A stretch of DNA of 64,000 nt, from positions 2,108,001 through 2,172,000 of the forward strand of contig NZ_BPWA01000001.1 of assembly GCF_020521555.1 (NCBI RefSeq), written 5' to 3'. Under the pieces are notes generated by a model. It saw nothing but the letters and a program-made list of their open reading frames with translations. It was not told the DNA's origin and made no database searches. The first letter of the stretch is position 1; each line of letters starts with the position of its first letter. Below, piece by piece: positions 45,804 through 56,765 of the stretch. The position numbers and the translations under genes were made by a program. The DNA comes from Rodentibacter sp. JRC1. GTDB lineage: Bacteria > Pseudomonadota > Gammaproteobacteria > Enterobacterales > Pasteurellaceae.

Positions 45804-45830
45804 GGAAAAGGCAGGTTATTCAAACCTGCC
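45804..45830 (-). terminator. fabI terminator
   Basis: GGCAGGTT (45810-45817) and AACCTGCC (45823-45830) with a five-base loop, followed on the minus strand by CTTTTCCATTTT. It lies 20 bp past the fabI stop. Confidence 0.75.
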
Positions 45831-45849
45831 GATAAATCGTAATAAAATA

Positions 45850-46638
45850 TTATTCTTCGCCTAATTCGCCCATTGCGGTGATGCTGAAACCTGCGTCTAC
45901 ATGAACGATTTCACCGGTAATGCCGGAGGCTAAATCGGAACATAAAAATGCGGCGGAATTACCCACATCTTCAATGGTGACGGTGCGGCGTAATGCAGCG
46001 GTTTTCTCAAATGCGGAAAGCATTTTTTTGAAGTTTTTAATGCCTGATGCCGCTAAAGTACGGATTGGACCGGCGGAAATCGCATTCACACGAATGCCCT
46101 CTTTACCCAAATCTGCAGCCATTACACGGGTTGCCGCTTCTAACGAAGCTTTCGCTAAACACATTACGTTGTAGTTAGGAATTGCACGTTCTGCCCCTAA
46201 GTAAGAGAGGGTCAATAATGCCGCATTCGGATTTAAGTATGGACGGGCAGCTTGTGCCATCGCAACGAAGCTGTACGCACTAATATCATGTGCAATGCGA
46301 TAGCCTTCACGGGTTGCCGCATTCACATAATCACCATCTAATTGATCGCCCGGTGCAAATGCGATGGCGTGAACGAAACCGTCAAATTTATCCCAGTGTT
46401 TGCTGAGTTCCGCAAAGCAGTTTTGAATGCTTTCATCTGTTGCAACATCTAACGGAAGCACGATATCAGAACCAAATTCTTTGGCAAATTCTTCTACTCG
46501 CGGTTGTAATTTATCGTTTAAATAAGTGAAAGCAAGCTCTGCGCCTTGTTCTTTCATTGATTTTGCAATGCCATAAGCAATGGAACGGTTGCTTGCAAGA
46601 CCTGTAACTAAAATTCGTTTACCTGTTAAGAAACCCAT
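45850..46638 (-). CDS. fabI: Enoyl-ACP reductase FabI
   Basis: NADH-dependent last step of the fatty-acid elongation cycle. 262 aa. The cofactor-binding start [23 protein letters not shown] and the active-site tyrosines and lysine ([24 protein letters not shown]) are in place. It is a single gene with its own terminator. Confidence 0.98.
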   Translation of the reverse strand: MGFLTGKRILVTGLASNRSIAYGIAKSMKEQGAELAFTYLNDKLQPRVEEFAKEFGSDIVLPLDVATDESIQNCFAELSKHWDKFDGFVHAIAFAPGDQLDGDYVNAATREGYRIAHDISAYSFVAMAQAARPYLNPNAALLTLSYLGAERAIPNYNVMCLAKASLEAATRVMAADLGKEGIRVNAISAGPIRTLAASGIKNFKKMLSAFEKTAALRRTVTIEDVGNSAAFLCSDLASGITGEIVHVDAGFSITAMGELGEE

Positions 46639-46778
46639 AATTTTTCCTGTTTGTTGAATAAAAAATTTTGCGAATTATATCCGTTTTACTTAGTTTGAGC
46701 AATGAAGCGACTTTTGGTTGAACCAGTCGTTTATGGTGAATAAAATTATTAATGCCTCAATTTAATTCATGGTAATTT

Positions 46779-47534
46779 TTACGCAGGATTGTCAATATCC
46801 TTAAATTCCACCTCAAACCCATATTCTTTTGCAAGCCATTCCCCCAAGGCTTTAATTCCGTAACGTTCCGTGGCGTGATGGCCTGCCGCAAAGAAGTGAA
46901 TATTTTGTTCACGGGCGGAATGAATGGTTTGCTCAGATACTTCACCGGTAATAAAAGCATCGCAACCTTGCATCGCGGCTAGATCAATATAACCTTGTCC
47001 ACCGCCGGTACAAATCCCGATTTTGCGAATTAAGTGCGGTCCGTTTTCGGTGCAAATTAAAGGTTTTCGATTTAGTACGCTTTCAATTCGTGCCGTAAAA
47101 TCTGCTGCTGAAATCGGTTCGCGCAACGTTCCCCAAACGGGAATACTGGTCGGGCTGTTTTCCAATGGTTGCAAGTTTTCAATTCCTAATAACATAGCCA
47201 GTTGCGCATTATTGCCGAGTTTGGGGTGGATATCTAAAGGCAAATGGTAGCCGTATAAATTAATGTCATTAATCAACAAAGTTTTAATGCGTTTGCCTTT
47301 CATTCCACGAATGCAAGGATTTTCGCTTTTCCAAAAATAGCCGTGATGAACCAAAATCGCATCTGCTTTTTGCGAAACGGCGTAATCAATTAAAGCTTGA
47401 CTGGCGGTTACTCCCGTGACGATTTTTTTGACATCGGTTTTGCCTTCAACTTGCAAACCGTTCGGTGCGTAATCACTAATTTTGTCCGAATTGAGTTTTT
47501 GATTGAGAAGTTGTTCTAATTCAAGGTTGTTCAT
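46779..47534 (-). CDS. ybgI: Nif3-like dinuclear metal protein (YbgI)
   Basis: Member of the Nif3/YbgI family, 251 aa. Metal-binding histidines are seen in ILVHHGYFWK, the YHLPLDIHPKLGNNAQL region and AGHHATERYG. Function is uncertain; the family is described as GTP cyclohydrolase-like or metal-binding. The start MNNLELEQLLNQKLNSDKIS (47534) matches E. coli YbgI; the upstream in-frame ATG at 47594 would add a hydrophobic stretch not in the family and is rejected, although no clear SD is seen at either. Confidence 0.9.
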   Translation of the reverse strand: MNNLELEQLLNQKLNSDKISDYAPNGLQVEGKTDVKKIVTGVTASQALIDYAVSQKADAILVHHGYFWKSENPCIRGMKGKRIKTLLINDINLYGYHLPLDIHPKLGNNAQLAMLLGIENLQPLENSPTSIPVWGTLREPISAADFTARIESVLNRKPLICTENGPHLIRKIGICTGGGQGYIDLAAMQGCDAFITGEVSEQTIHSAREQNIHFFAAGHHATERYGIKALGEWLAKEYGFEVEFKDIDNPA

Positions 47535-47629
47535 AATGAAAAAGAGTGAGAAAAAGGTGAGATATAGTACTACGAAAAAAACCGGTTTGTGCAAAGAAAT
47601 TTAAGAGAAATGCGCTAAGTTTTTTTATT

Positions 47630-48262
47630 TTATTCAATGCCGATTAATTTATGGGTTTGTAAACTCAGCTGCCACTTCGGTTTATTGAGGCGTTGGTTGA
47701 GTTGACCGAGTTGGGTTATGGTTTCCAGTAAATTCATTTTGCCGTTAATTTCACAAGGCGAGAGATAGTAATGCTTAGCTTGAATTTTTTGTTCGATCAA
47801 TTCGCAAAAGGAAAACACGTTTTCATCAGCGACAATACGTACTTCGTCAGCAAATTCGATACAACGTTGTTCATATTTGTGTGCATAAAGTCGTTTGGGG
47901 CTGGTGGCGATATAGTCAATTTGTAAAGGAACGGGTTTTAAACCGTTGGTTTCGATGGCAAGAAAATAACCCTCGGTTTTAAATTGCGCAAGTAGAAATT
48001 CGAGTTGGGGCACGATGGTCGGTTCTCCGCCGGTGATGATAATATTCTTTGCTGAAAATGACCGCACTTTTTCCAAAATTTGTGAAGCCGACCAACGCTC
48101 AAATTCATTATAAGGCGTATCACACCACGGACAGGTAAGATTGCATTTGCCGAAGCGCACGAAAATGCTTGGCATACCGGTGTTAAAACCTTCCCCTTGT
48201 AAGCTTTCAAAGATTTCTACAATATTAAAGTGCGGTTCTAAATTGCGCTGATTTTGTGCCAC
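47630..48262 (-). CDS. queE: 7-carboxy-7-deazaguanine synthase QueE
   Basis: Radical SAM enzyme that makes CDG in preQ0/queuosine synthesis. 210 aa. The iron-sulfur motif is CNLTCPWCDT; the IFESLQGEGFNTGMPSIFVRFG start and the IIITGGEP loop are typical. It is the last gene of queC-queD-queE, controlled by a preQ1 riboswitch upstream of queC. Confidence 0.95.
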   Translation of the reverse strand: MAQNQRNLEPHFNIVEIFESLQGEGFNTGMPSIFVRFGKCNLTCPWCDTPYNEFERWSASQILEKVRSFSAKNIIITGGEPTIVPQLEFLLAQFKTEGYFLAIETNGLKPVPLQIDYIATSPKRLYAHKYEQRCIEFADEVRIVADENVFSFCELIEQKIQAKHYYLSPCEINGKMNLLETITQLGQLNQRLNKPKWQLSLQTHKLIGIE

Positions 48263-48264
48263 GT

Positions 48265-48699
48265 TTATTCTCCGTATTCACAAAATGATGTGGGGGTTTC
48301 CCATAATCGGACAGCAGAAACGGGAAGTTTTTCATCATATTTCAAACGATTAAAAATAAAACGCGCTATTTCTTCTGCGGTGGTACGAAAAGGAACGCCA
48401 AAGGTTTTGGAATCAAGTTCTTGCAAAAGCGTTGCAATTTTGCTTTCCCGTTCGCTTGTTTCATCATAAATAAAAGCGTGATCCATTGGATCTAAAATGG
48501 TTTTTTTTACCACGGTTTTTAAATCGGAAAAATCAATCACCATCGATTTTTTAGCACCGACTTCGGATAAATCACCGGAAATTTCCACTTGTAATTTATA
48601 GGTGTGACCATGCAAATTTTGACACTTTCCATCGTGCCCATCTAATAAATGAGCCATATCAAAGCTGAATTCTTTAGAAACTTTAAACATATTACTCAC
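48265..48699 (-). CDS. queD: 6-carboxytetrahydropterin synthase QueD
   Basis: Converts dihydroneopterin triphosphate to 6-carboxytetrahydropterin. 144 aa with zinc histidines in [24 protein letters not shown] (the H at MAH and the pair HGH). A start three codons later (MFKVSKEF) is possible. It overlaps the queC stop by 8 bases and is followed by queE after 2 bp. Confidence 0.95.
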   Translation of the reverse strand: MSNMFKVSKEFSFDMAHLLDGHDGKCQNLHGHTYKLQVEISGDLSEVGAKKSMVIDFSDLKTVVKKTILDPMDHAFIYDETSERESKIATLLQELDSKTFGVPFRTTAEEIARFIFNRLKYDEKLPVSAVRLWETPTSFCEYGE

Positions 48700-49366
48700 C
48701 TTTTTGTGCCAGATATTCTGCTAAACCTTTATCTCGCAATCTACAACTTGGACATTTACCGCAGCCATTTTCTATGCCTTCATAGCAGGTGTGGGTATGA
48801 TGGCGAATGTAATCCAGCGCACCCAGTTCATCGGCAAGCTGCCAAGTTTGCGCTTTGGTAAGATACATTAATGGCGTTTTGATGTTGAATTGATAGTCCA
48901 TCGCCAAATTGAGCGTAACATTCATTGATTTAATGAATACATCTCGGCAGTCGGGATAACCGCTGAAATCGGTTTCACATACGCCGGTGATAATATCTTG
49001 AATATCTTTCCCTTTGGCATAAATCGCCGCATAAAGTAAAAATAAGGCATTGCGTCCATCAACGAACGTATTCGGCAATTCGTTGTTTTTTTGTTCGATT
49101 TTCGTGTTCTCATTCATCAACGCATTGTTTGTAATGGCTTTGATGACGGAAGTATCGATTAAAGTTTGTTTTATACCGAGATCTTGTGCGATCCAACGTG
49201 CTTTTTCCAGTTCAATAGCGTGGCGTTGACCGTATTGGAATGTAATAACTTCAACATTTTTCTTGCCATAATCGGCAAGGGCTTGAAATAGGCAAGTGGT
49301 GGAATCTTGTCCACCGGAAAAGATCACCAGTGCTTTGCGATCTTGATTAGGATTTGAAATATTCAT
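48692..49366 (-). CDS. queC: 7-cyano-7-deazaguanine synthase QueC
   Basis: ATP-dependent conversion of CDG to preQ0. 224 aa. The PP-loop motif is [15 protein letters not shown] and the zinc site is C-x7-CGKCPSC near the C-terminus. It is the first gene of the operon; its SD lies inside the 3' part of a preQ1-I riboswitch (49376-49409). Confidence 0.97.
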   Translation of the reverse strand: MNISNPNQDRKALVIFSGGQDSTTCLFQALADYGKKNVEVITFQYGQRHAIELEKARWIAQDLGIKQTLIDTSVIKAITNNALMNENTKIEQKNNELPNTFVDGRNALFLLYAAIYAKGKDIQDIITGVCETDFSGYPDCRDVFIKSMNVTLNLAMDYQFNIKTPLMYLTKAQTWQLADELGALDYIRHHTHTCYEGIENGCGKCPSCRLRDKGLAEYLAQKGE

Positions 49367-49375
49367 ATTTTGTAC

Positions 49376-49409
49376 CTAGTTTTTTTATGTAGGAGGTTTG
49401 CGAACTACA
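49376..49409 (-). promoter_or_regulatory. preQ1-I riboswitch before queC
   Basis: On the minus strand TGTAG and CTACA form P1 around the 12-nt loop TTCGCAAACCTC, followed by the A-rich tail TAAAAAA and CTAGG. This is the layout of the B. subtilis preQ1-I aptamer (P1, 12-nt loop starting UUC, A-rich tail). The AGG at the end is the queC SD, 8 nt from the ATG, so ligand binding should block translation. Confidence 0.8.
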
Positions 49410-49562
49410 AATTAAGAGGGCGCATTGTAGGTGGAACAGGCAATTTTGGCAAGTTTTAGCGGATTTCTATTGAAATAAATTAAAAAAATTTAAAATAAGG
49501 GCTTGATTAAAGTATTCTTTTCAGCGTAAACTCAGACCCATGTAAAAAACAGGAATTTTATT

Positions 49563-49604
49563 ATGACAATTATTCGCACTCATCATCTTCACCATCACAC
49601 CTGA
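49563..49604 (+). CDS. hisL: his operon leader peptide
   Basis: 13-codon peptide MTIIRTHHLHHHT with five histidines in six codons, followed by the attenuator hairpin and hisG. When charged tRNA-His is scarce, stalling here should allow transcription into the his genes. An alternative hairpin between the peptide and the terminator is visible at 49630-49654 (TCGGAAGAT and ATCTTCCGA). Confidence 0.92.
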   Translation: MTIIRTHHLHHHT

Positions 49605-49680
49605 TTATCTTTCGGGCGTTTTGGCATGGTCGGAAGATAATATCCATCTTCCGAGTGCGAAAAATACCATAAGCAAATAA

Positions 49681-49715
49681 CCCCTCGGAAGGCGACTTTC
49701 GAGGGGTTTGTTTTT
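49681..49715 (+). terminator. his attenuator terminator
   Basis: CCCCTCGGAA pairs with TTTCGAGGGG, then TTTGTTTTT. It lies 30 bp before hisG and competes with the hairpin at 49630-49654. Standard histidine attenuation. Confidence 0.9.
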
Positions 49716-49745
49716 ATCTAAACTTAATAACTATAGGAAAACAAT

Positions 49746-50657
49746 ATGACAAATACAACGAATACACAGGAGCGTCTTCGCATTGCTATGCAAAAAAAAG
49801 GGCGTTTAAGTCAAGACTGTGCCACCCTATTGAAACAATGTGGGGTCAAAATCAACTGGAATGAACAACGCTTAATCGCCTATTCAGAAAATATGCCAAT
49901 AGAAATTTTGCGTGTGCGTGATGACGATATTCCGGGCTTAATTTTTGATGGTGTGGTCGATTTAGGTATTCTAGGTGAAAACGTACTGGAAGAGGAAGAA
50001 TTAGGGCGTATTGCCAGCGGTGAAAATGTCGAGTATAAAAAATTACGCACGCTTGATTTTGGCGGTTGTCGCTTATCTTTAGCCATTGATCGTGATCGAA
50101 ATTACAACGGCATACAAGATCTTGAAAACGCTCGTATCGCCACTTCTTACCCGAATCTTCTCAAACGCTATATGAAACAAAAAGGTGTGCCGTTTAAAAG
50201 CTGTTTACTCACCGGTTCTGTGGAAGTCGCACCGAGTGCGGGGATTGCTAACGCCATTTGTGATTTAGTTTCTTCCGGCGCAACTCTTGAAGCGAACGGT
50301 TTAAAAGAAGTGGAAGTGATTTATCGTTCCAAAGCCTGTCTTATTCAGCGTGCCGAGCCTTTATCGGAAAGTAAACAAGCGCTTGTAAATAAACTTCTTA
50401 CCCGCATCCAAGGGGTACAACAAGCGGTGGAAAGCAAATATATTATGCTTCACGCGCCAAAAGAGAAATTAGCGGAAATTACAGCACTGTTGCCCGGGGT
50501 TGAAAATCCGACTATTCTGCCTTTAGCAACAGATAGCGCAAAGGTTGCAATGCACGTTGTCAGCCAAGAAAATCTCTTTTGGGAAACCATGGAACAACTG
50601 AAAGCAATTGGGGCAAGCTCGATTTTAGTGTTGCCGATTGAAAAAATGATGAGTTAA
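49746..50657 (+). CDS. hisG: ATP phosphoribosyltransferase HisG
   Basis: First and feedback-inhibited step of histidine synthesis. 303 aa, the long (hexameric) form. Motifs include [26 protein letters not shown] and the PRPP site [16 protein letters not shown]. The C-terminal regulatory domain is present. It starts the his operon behind hisL and the attenuator. It contains the Actinobacillus-type uptake word ACAAGCGGT at 50420, and a Haemophilus-type word overlaps the stop region. Confidence 0.97.
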   Translation: MTNTTNTQERLRIAMQKKGRLSQDCATLLKQCGVKINWNEQRLIAYSENMPIEILRVRDDDIPGLIFDGVVDLGILGENVLEEEELGRIASGENVEYKKLRTLDFGGCRLSLAIDRDRNYNGIQDLENARIATSYPNLLKRYMKQKGVPFKSCLLTGSVEVAPSAGIANAICDLVSSGATLEANGLKEVEVIYRSKACLIQRAEPLSESKQALVNKLLTRIQGVQQAVESKYIMLHAPKEKLAEITALLPGVENPTILPLATDSAKVAMHVVSQENLFWETMEQLKAIGASSILVLPIEKMMS

Positions 50658-50700
50658 AGTGCGGTCGATTTTAGCGATCTTTTTGCAAAAAGGGGAAATA

Positions 50701-51300
50701 ATGAATATTTATTGCGTACTGTTTAATGGCTATGAAAGCCTAGATTTGGTTGGAGCGGTAGCATTTTTACACCGCTTGCCGAATGCCTCCCTACATTATA
50801 TTTCCACTGATGGAGGAGAAATCAAAAGTTCACAGGGAATTATTAGCTCGACCCAAAAGCTCGACTCGCTCCTACCCAACAGCCTATTGTTGGTGGTAGG
50901 TGGACAAGGCACAAGGGCATTAGTCAATGATACTCAATTTATCGATACCCTCACAAAATGGGTTAAACAAGCTGCATTTTGTCTTTGCGTTTGCACTGGC
51001 TCGGCATTGGTAGCAAAAACGGGGTTACTTAATCACCTCCCTGCCACCTCTAATAAACGAGCTTTTGAATGGGTGAAAAATGTTAATCCAAAGGTAAATT
51101 GGCAGGCGATTGCCCGTTGGGTAAAAGCGGACAAATTTTATACCTCATCAGGCGTTTCAGCAGGAATGGATATGGTGCTAGGTTTCATTGCAGATCAATT
51201 TAACGAAACCTTAGCGATACAACTTGCCAATCAACTCGAATATCGCTGGCAAAACGATCCTCAACTTGATCTTTTTGCTGAACTTTATGGTTATAGCTAG
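50701..51300 (+). CDS. DJ-1/PfpI-family protein inside his operon
   Basis: 199 aa from the ATG at 50701 (MNIYCVLFNGYESLDLVGAV), which has AGGGGAAA upstream; an ATG 14 codons earlier lies just after the hisG stop without an SD. The nucleophile-elbow cysteine is seen in CVCTGSALVAKTGLL. Family members include deglycase- and transcription-factor-like proteins; the substrate is unknown. It is not a histidine gene and lies between hisG and hisD. Confidence 0.82.
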   Translation: MNIYCVLFNGYESLDLVGAVAFLHRLPNASLHYISTDGGEIKSSQGIISSTQKLDSLLPNSLLLVVGGQGTRALVNDTQFIDTLTKWVKQAAFCLCVCTGSALVAKTGLLNHLPATSNKRAFEWVKNVNPKVNWQAIARWVKADKFYTSSGVSAGMDMVLGFIADQFNETLAIQLANQLEYRWQNDPQLDLFAELYGYS

Positions 51301-51381
51301 CGATCAACTTTTGTTAAAACTTACAAAAACAAGACCGCTTACTGGCATCACTTTAAATAAAAAGACGAAAGGAAACTAAAA

Positions 51382-52665
51382 ATGCAAACACTTATCTGGA
51401 ACAACTTAAATCCAACCGAAAAACTAACCGCACTTTCTCGCCCAGCACAGATGGTTGGTGAGCAGATCAAACAAGCGGTCGAAGAAATTCGTGAAAATGT
51501 CAAAGCCAATGGCGATAAAGCATTATTTGAGCTAGGCGAAAAATTTGACAAAGTAAAATTAGACCGCTTGTCGGTGTCTGCAGAGCAGATTGAGGCGGCT
51601 TGCCAACGCATTTCCCCCGAATTAAAAGCCGCCATTGCTAATGCAAAAGAAAACATCACCCGCTTTCACCAAGCCCAATTACCGCAAGAAGTGGATTTAG
51701 AAACCCAAGCAGGTGTACGTTGCCAAGTCGTTACCCGTCCGATCAATCGGGTTGGCTTGTATATCCCCGGTGGTTCTGCTCCGCTTTTTTCTACGGTGTT
51801 AATGCTTGCCATTCCAGCCCAAATCGCAGGCTGTAAAAAAATCGTGCTTTGTTCACCGCCACCGATTGCCGATGAAATTCTTTACACGGCTCAACTTTGT
51901 GGCGTGCAAACCATTTATGCGGTGGGCGGGGCTCAAGCAGTATTTGCAATGGCTTATGGCACGGAAAGCGTGGCTCAAGTGGATAAAATTTTCGGGCCGG
52001 GCAATGCCTTCGTTACCGAAGCGAAACGCCAAGTTCAGCAACAAGGCACAGCGATTGATATGCCAGCCGGGCCTTCGGAAGTGCTAGTGATTGCCGATGA
52101 ATTTGCAGATCCTGATTTTGTCGCGAGCGACTTACTCTCTCAAGCAGAACACGGGGCGGATAGCCAAGTGATTTTAGTGACCCCAAGCGAAACACTCGCA
52201 AAACAGACCGCACTTTCCATTGAAAAACAGCTTGCCCAATTACCTCGGGCAGAAACAGCTCGTAAAGCCCTCTCTCATAGCCGAATTTTTATTGCTGAAA
52301 GCCTTAAACAAGCGGTCGAAATTAGCAACGAATATGCCCCTGAACATTTGGTGGTGCAAACGGAAAACGCCCGAGCGTTATTGCCTGAACTCGACAACGC
52401 AGGCTCAATTTTCTTAGGGGCATACAGCCCTGAATCAATGGGCGACTATGCTAGCGGCACTAACCACGTTTTGCCAACCTACGGCTACACTCGCACCACC
52501 TCAAGCCTAGGCTTGGCAGACTTCAGCAAACGAATGACCGTGCAAGAACTCACCCCACAAGGCTTTCAAGATCTCGCCCCAACCGTAATGCAAATGGCAC
52601 AGGCGGAGCAACTTGAGGCTCATAAGCAGGCGGTGAGTATTCGGTTGGCGAAGATTAACAACTAA
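51382..52665 (+). CDS. hisD: Histidinol dehydrogenase HisD
   Basis: Two-step NAD-dependent oxidation of histidinol to histidine. 427 aa. [21 protein letters not shown], the zinc ligands in SQAEHGADS and SYAPEHL-like [10 protein letters not shown], and the [15 protein letters not shown] signature are clear. The gene carries both Haemophilus (51427, 52207) and Actinobacillus-type (51472, 51563, 52308) uptake words, a mixture not seen in the first 27 kb. Confidence 0.97.
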   Translation: MQTLIWNNLNPTEKLTALSRPAQMVGEQIKQAVEEIRENVKANGDKALFELGEKFDKVKLDRLSVSAEQIEAACQRISPELKAAIANAKENITRFHQAQLPQEVDLETQAGVRCQVVTRPINRVGLYIPGGSAPLFSTVLMLAIPAQIAGCKKIVLCSPPPIADEILYTAQLCGVQTIYAVGGAQAVFAMAYGTESVAQVDKIFGPGNAFVTEAKRQVQQQGTAIDMPAGPSEVLVIADEFADPDFVASDLLSQAEHGADSQVILVTPSETLAKQTALSIEKQLAQLPRAETARKALSHSRIFIAESLKQAVEISNEYAPEHLVVQTENARALLPELDNAGSIFLGAYSPESMGDYASGTNHVLPTYGYTRTTSSLGLADFSKRMTVQELTPQGFQDLAPTVMQMAQAEQLEAHKQAVSIRLAKINN

Positions 52666-52669
52666 ATAA

Positions 52670-53747
<1,078 letters not shown>

Positions 53748-53749
<2 letters not shown>

Positions 53750-53784
53750 ATCCCCCTAAATCCCCCTTTTTCAAAGGGGGACTT
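53748..53784 (+). repeat. Left 37-bp inverted repeat of DUF559 cassette
   Basis: Begins AAATCCCCCTAAATCCCCC and ends CAAAGGGGGACTT. It is the exact reverse complement of 54266-54302. The inner part CCCCC-TTTTTCAAA-GGGGG is itself a hairpin. It starts inside the hisC stop codon and is preceded by one more TCCCCCTAAA unit. Confidence 0.9.
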
Positions 53785-53853
53785 GATAGGTAAAAGTGTT
53801 TATTTAAAAAGGGAAATTTGAATAAAGAGAAAATATATTTTTACTAATTAAAA

Positions 53854-53890
53854 CTCCCCTTTTTCAAAGGGGGAATATAAGGGAGATTTA
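53854..53890 (+). repeat. Third copy of cassette hairpin next to DUF559 start
   Basis: CTCCCCTTTTTCAAAGGGGG at 53854-53873 and AAGGGAGATTTAAAAT before the ATG repeat the inner part of the terminal repeats with changes. It overlaps the likely RBS (GGGAG). Confidence 0.65.
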
Positions 53891-53894
53891 AAAT

Positions 53895-54257
53895 ATGGAA
53901 GAATATGCTCGACATTTAAAACCTGTTTCCAGAATATTACGCCATAATATGACGGAAGCAGAACAACTTCTTTGGCAACGGATACGCCATAAACAGTTAT
54001 GCAGTTTACAAGTTTATCGTCAAAAACCTCTGTTGAACTATATTGTAGATTTTTACTGCCCTAAAGCAAAATTAGTGATTGAGTTAGATGGCTCTCAACA
54101 TAATCAGCCCGACCAGCGAGAAAAAGATATTCTTAGAGATCAAGAACTCGCTTCGCTCGGAATTAAAGTTTTACGTTTTCCTAATTCAATGATTTTTAAT
54201 GATCTTGAAAAAGTGATTGAAATCCTTGAAAAGGAAATAAAATCAAAATCCTCCTAG
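53895..54257 (+). CDS. DUF559 endonuclease-like protein in mobile cassette
   Basis: 120 aa, DUF559 family, related in fold to very-short-patch repair (Vsr) endonucleases. RHNMTEAEQLLWQRIRHKQL, YIVDFYCPKAKLVIELDGSQH (with catalytic-type D, E and D) and LRFPNSMI are typical. It sits between hisC and hisB inside a 555-bp unit with perfect 37-bp inverted ends. DUF559 genes are often seen in such flanked units; they may be homing or selfish elements. Enzymatic activity is inferred. Confidence 0.87.
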   Translation: MEEYARHLKPVSRILRHNMTEAEQLLWQRIRHKQLCSLQVYRQKPLLNYIVDFYCPKAKLVIELDGSQHNQPDQREKDILRDQELASLGIKVLRFPNSMIFNDLEKVIEILEKEIKSKSS

Positions 54258-54265
54258 ATATTAGA

Positions 54266-54302
54266 AAGTCCCCCTTTGAAAAAGGGGGATTTAGGGGGAT
54301 TT
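54266..54302 (+). repeat. Right 37-bp inverted repeat of DUF559 cassette
   Basis: Begins AAGTCCCCCTTTG and ends GGATTTAGGGGGATTT. Exact reverse complement of 53748-53784. It ends 19 bp before the hisB ATG. Confidence 0.9.
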
Positions 54303-54321
54303 CAAAATACAGGAGAAAACT

Positions 54322-55407
54322 ATGCAACCAACATTATTTATCGACCGTGATGGCACGTTAATTGACGAGCCAAAAACAGACTTTCAAATCGACAACCTTG
54401 AAAAACTCAAGCTAGAAAAAAATGTCATTCCCGCCTTGCTAAAATTGCAAAAAAACTACCGCTTGGTGATGGTGAGCAATCAAGATGGATTGGGAACGGC
54501 ATCATTTCCGCAAGAAAATTTTGACAAACCGCACAATACGATGATGGCGATTTTCAGCTCACAGGGTATTGAATTTGATGATGTGTTGATTTGCCCACAC
54601 AAGCCTGAAGATGGCTGTGATTGTCGCAAACCCAAAACCAAATTACTGGAGCAATATATTTGCAAAAACTTGTTCGATCCTGACCGCTCTTTTGTGATTG
54701 GCGACCGAGCGACCGATGTACAATTGGCGGAAAATCTTGGGATTCAAGCATTGCAATATCACCCCGATAATTTGAACTGGGATCATATCAGCGAAAAATT
54801 ACTGGCTGAAAATGTTGCTCAAAATCCGAATGAACCTCGTTATGCGGAAGTGGTTCGCACCACCAAAGAAACGGATATTAAAGTGCAGGTTTGGCTTGAT
54901 GAAGCGGGCGTAAATAACATTCACACGGGTGTGGGCTTTTTCGACCATATGCTCGACCAGATCGCCACCCACGGCGGCTTTAGAATGAATGTCTCCTGCA
55001 AAGGCGATTTACATATTGACGAACATCACACCGTAGAAGACACCGCATTAGCATTAGGAGCAGCGTTAAAACAAGCCCTAGGCGACAAGCGAGGTATCCA
55101 GCGGTTTGGGTTTGTGTTGCCGATGGACGAATGCAAGGCAGAATGTACCCTCGATTTATCTGGGCGACCTTACATCAAATTCAAAGCGAAATTTAGCCGT
55201 GATAAAGTGGGCGATTTCAGCACGGAAATGACCGAACATTTCTTCCAATCCCTCGCTTTCGCCCTAATGGCAACCCTTCATTTAAAAGTGAAAGGCGACA
55301 ATGCCCACCACCAAATCGAAAGCCTGTTTAAAGCCTTTGGACGCACCTTAAGACAGGCTATCCGAGTAGAAGGAAATGCATTGCCGAGTAGTAAAGGGGT
55401 GTTATAA
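54322..55407 (+). CDS. hisB: Bifunctional histidinol-phosphatase/IGP dehydratase HisB
   Basis: 361 aa. N-terminal HAD phosphatase ([12 protein letters not shown], Zn site [15 protein letters not shown]) and C-terminal imidazoleglycerol-phosphate dehydratase with [18 protein letters not shown] and [14 protein letters not shown]. Steps 7 and 9 of histidine synthesis. The gene order hisG-D-C-B-H-A-F-IE is that of H. influenzae, but is interrupted. Confidence 0.97.
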   Translation: MQPTLFIDRDGTLIDEPKTDFQIDNLEKLKLEKNVIPALLKLQKNYRLVMVSNQDGLGTASFPQENFDKPHNTMMAIFSSQGIEFDDVLICPHKPEDGCDCRKPKTKLLEQYICKNLFDPDRSFVIGDRATDVQLAENLGIQALQYHPDNLNWDHISEKLLAENVAQNPNEPRYAEVVRTTKETDIKVQVWLDEAGVNNIHTGVGFFDHMLDQIATHGGFRMNVSCKGDLHIDEHHTVEDTALALGAALKQALGDKRGIQRFGFVLPMDECKAECTLDLSGRPYIKFKAKFSRDKVGDFSTEMTEHFFQSLAFALMATLHLKVKGDNAHHQIESLFKAFGRTLRQAIRVEGNALPSSKGVL

Positions 55408-55487
55408 TTTAAATCCTGCAATTAGTTGGATGCAATATTTGTGTCCTTACTAAATACTAAACTAAGATTTACTGGAGAATAATAAAG

Positions 55488-56165
55488 ATGAAAAATGAAT
55501 TAAAAGAAGCATTATTACCACTATATGAAGAAATTAATTTTTCTGATTTCAGTACCACTGATTTATGTATATTTAATGTTCAAGTGGGTAGCGAGTGGGA
55601 AAAAGAGAATGGTTTACTTTTTGTAGGTAAAGCAGTAAATGGGTGGAAAAGCATTTCAGAAGGAATAGAAAGTTTATTTGATTATGATAAAGAGCCTTTG
55701 GAATGGGTGGAAAAGAATGTAAATAAAGAGAATTACAATACCAATCGTTCTGCTTTTTGGAGAATAATAAAGAAAATATCACAGCAAGTATTAAATGATG
55801 AAAAAACTTGGTATAAAAAAATTGCTTGGTCTAATTTATGTAAGGTTTCACCAAATAAAGGAAATCCTAATACAGCTGATTTCTATAAACAAGAAGGTCT
55901 TTGTAAGAAGATTCTTCAGAAAGAAATAGAAATATTAAAGCCTAAAGCTGTAATTTTATTTACTTCAGATTGGGACATTCTAGGTGTTAATGATAATGAA
56001 TTTGAAGAAATAAGTAAGGAAAATTGGGAAGATACATTTTCTGTTTTATATAAAAAAGGGAATATTTTTTATATTCATTCAGATCACCCACAAGGAAAAC
56101 CTGAAGAAGCCCATAAAGAAGCTATTTATAAATTATTAACTGAAATAAATAATGACCGTAATTAA
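55488..56165 (+). CDS. Unknown protein, uracil-DNA-glycosylase-like fold suspected
   Basis: 225 aa, between hisB and hisH. LLFVGKAVNGWKS near residue 43, WSNLCKVSP near 115 and ILKPKAVILFTSDW near 150, followed by a late HSDHPQGK, recall the motif order of uracil-DNA-glycosylase-superfamily proteins, but the catalytic signatures are not standard. I cannot assign a function. It is more AT-rich than the flanking his genes, which suggests later entry. Confidence 0.65.
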   Translation: MKNELKEALLPLYEEINFSDFSTTDLCIFNVQVGSEWEKENGLLFVGKAVNGWKSISEGIESLFDYDKEPLEWVEKNVNKENYNTNRSAFWRIIKKISQQVLNDEKTWYKKIAWSNLCKVSPNKGNPNTADFYKQEGLCKKILQKEIEILKPKAVILFTSDWDILGVNDNEFEEISKENWEDTFSVLYKKGNIFYIHSDHPQGKPEEAHKEAIYKLLTEINNDRN

Positions 56166-56171
56166 AAAACT

Positions 56172-56765
56172 ATGCGAAACCTCATCATCATCAACACAGG
56201 CTGTGCAAACCTGTCATCGGTAAAATTTGCATTCGACCGTTTGGGGTTTCAAGCGGAAATTAGTCGTGATTTAGACAAAATCAAATCAGCGGATAAGTTG
56301 TTGCTTCCTGGTGTGGGAACAGCACAAGCGGCGATGAAGATTTTGCAAGATCGCAATTTGATCGAAATCATCCGAAACGCCACACAACCTATACTCGGTA
56401 TTTGCCTAGGAATGCAGCTACTCACGAATTTTTCTGAAGAGGGTGATGTTGAAACTTTAGGCATTATCCCAACTCATACGCAAAAATTTCCTGACTGTGG
56501 GCTACCGTTGCCTCATATGGGCTGGAACGAAGTAAAATTTGCCGAAAATTCACCGCTCTTTGCGGGCATTCCACAAAATTCGCACTTCTATTTCGTACAT
56601 AGTTATGCGGTGTTACCCAATCAGTACACGATAGCTACCTGTGATTACGGTATCCCATTCTCCGCTGCTCTACAAAAAGGGAATTTCTACGGCGTACAAT
56701 TTCACCCCGAACGCTCGGGTAAAGTCGGTTCGCAATTATTGCGTAATTTTATGGAAAATCTGTGA
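56172..56765 (+). CDS. hisH: IGP synthase glutaminase subunit HisH
   Basis: Glutamine amidotransferase that feeds ammonia to HisF. 197 aa. The triad is Cys in GICLGMQLL, His in VQFHPERSGKVG and the following Glu. GVGTAQAAM is the oxyanion loop. It is separated from hisA by two non-his genes. Confidence 0.97.
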   Translation: MRNLIIINTGCANLSSVKFAFDRLGFQAEISRDLDKIKSADKLLLPGVGTAQAAMKILQDRNLIEIIRNATQPILGICLGMQLLTNFSEEGDVETLGIIPTHTQKFPDCGLPLPHMGWNEVKFAENSPLFAGIPQNSHFYFVHSYAVLPNQYTIATCDYGIPFSAALQKGNFYGVQFHPERSGKVGSQLLRNFMENL

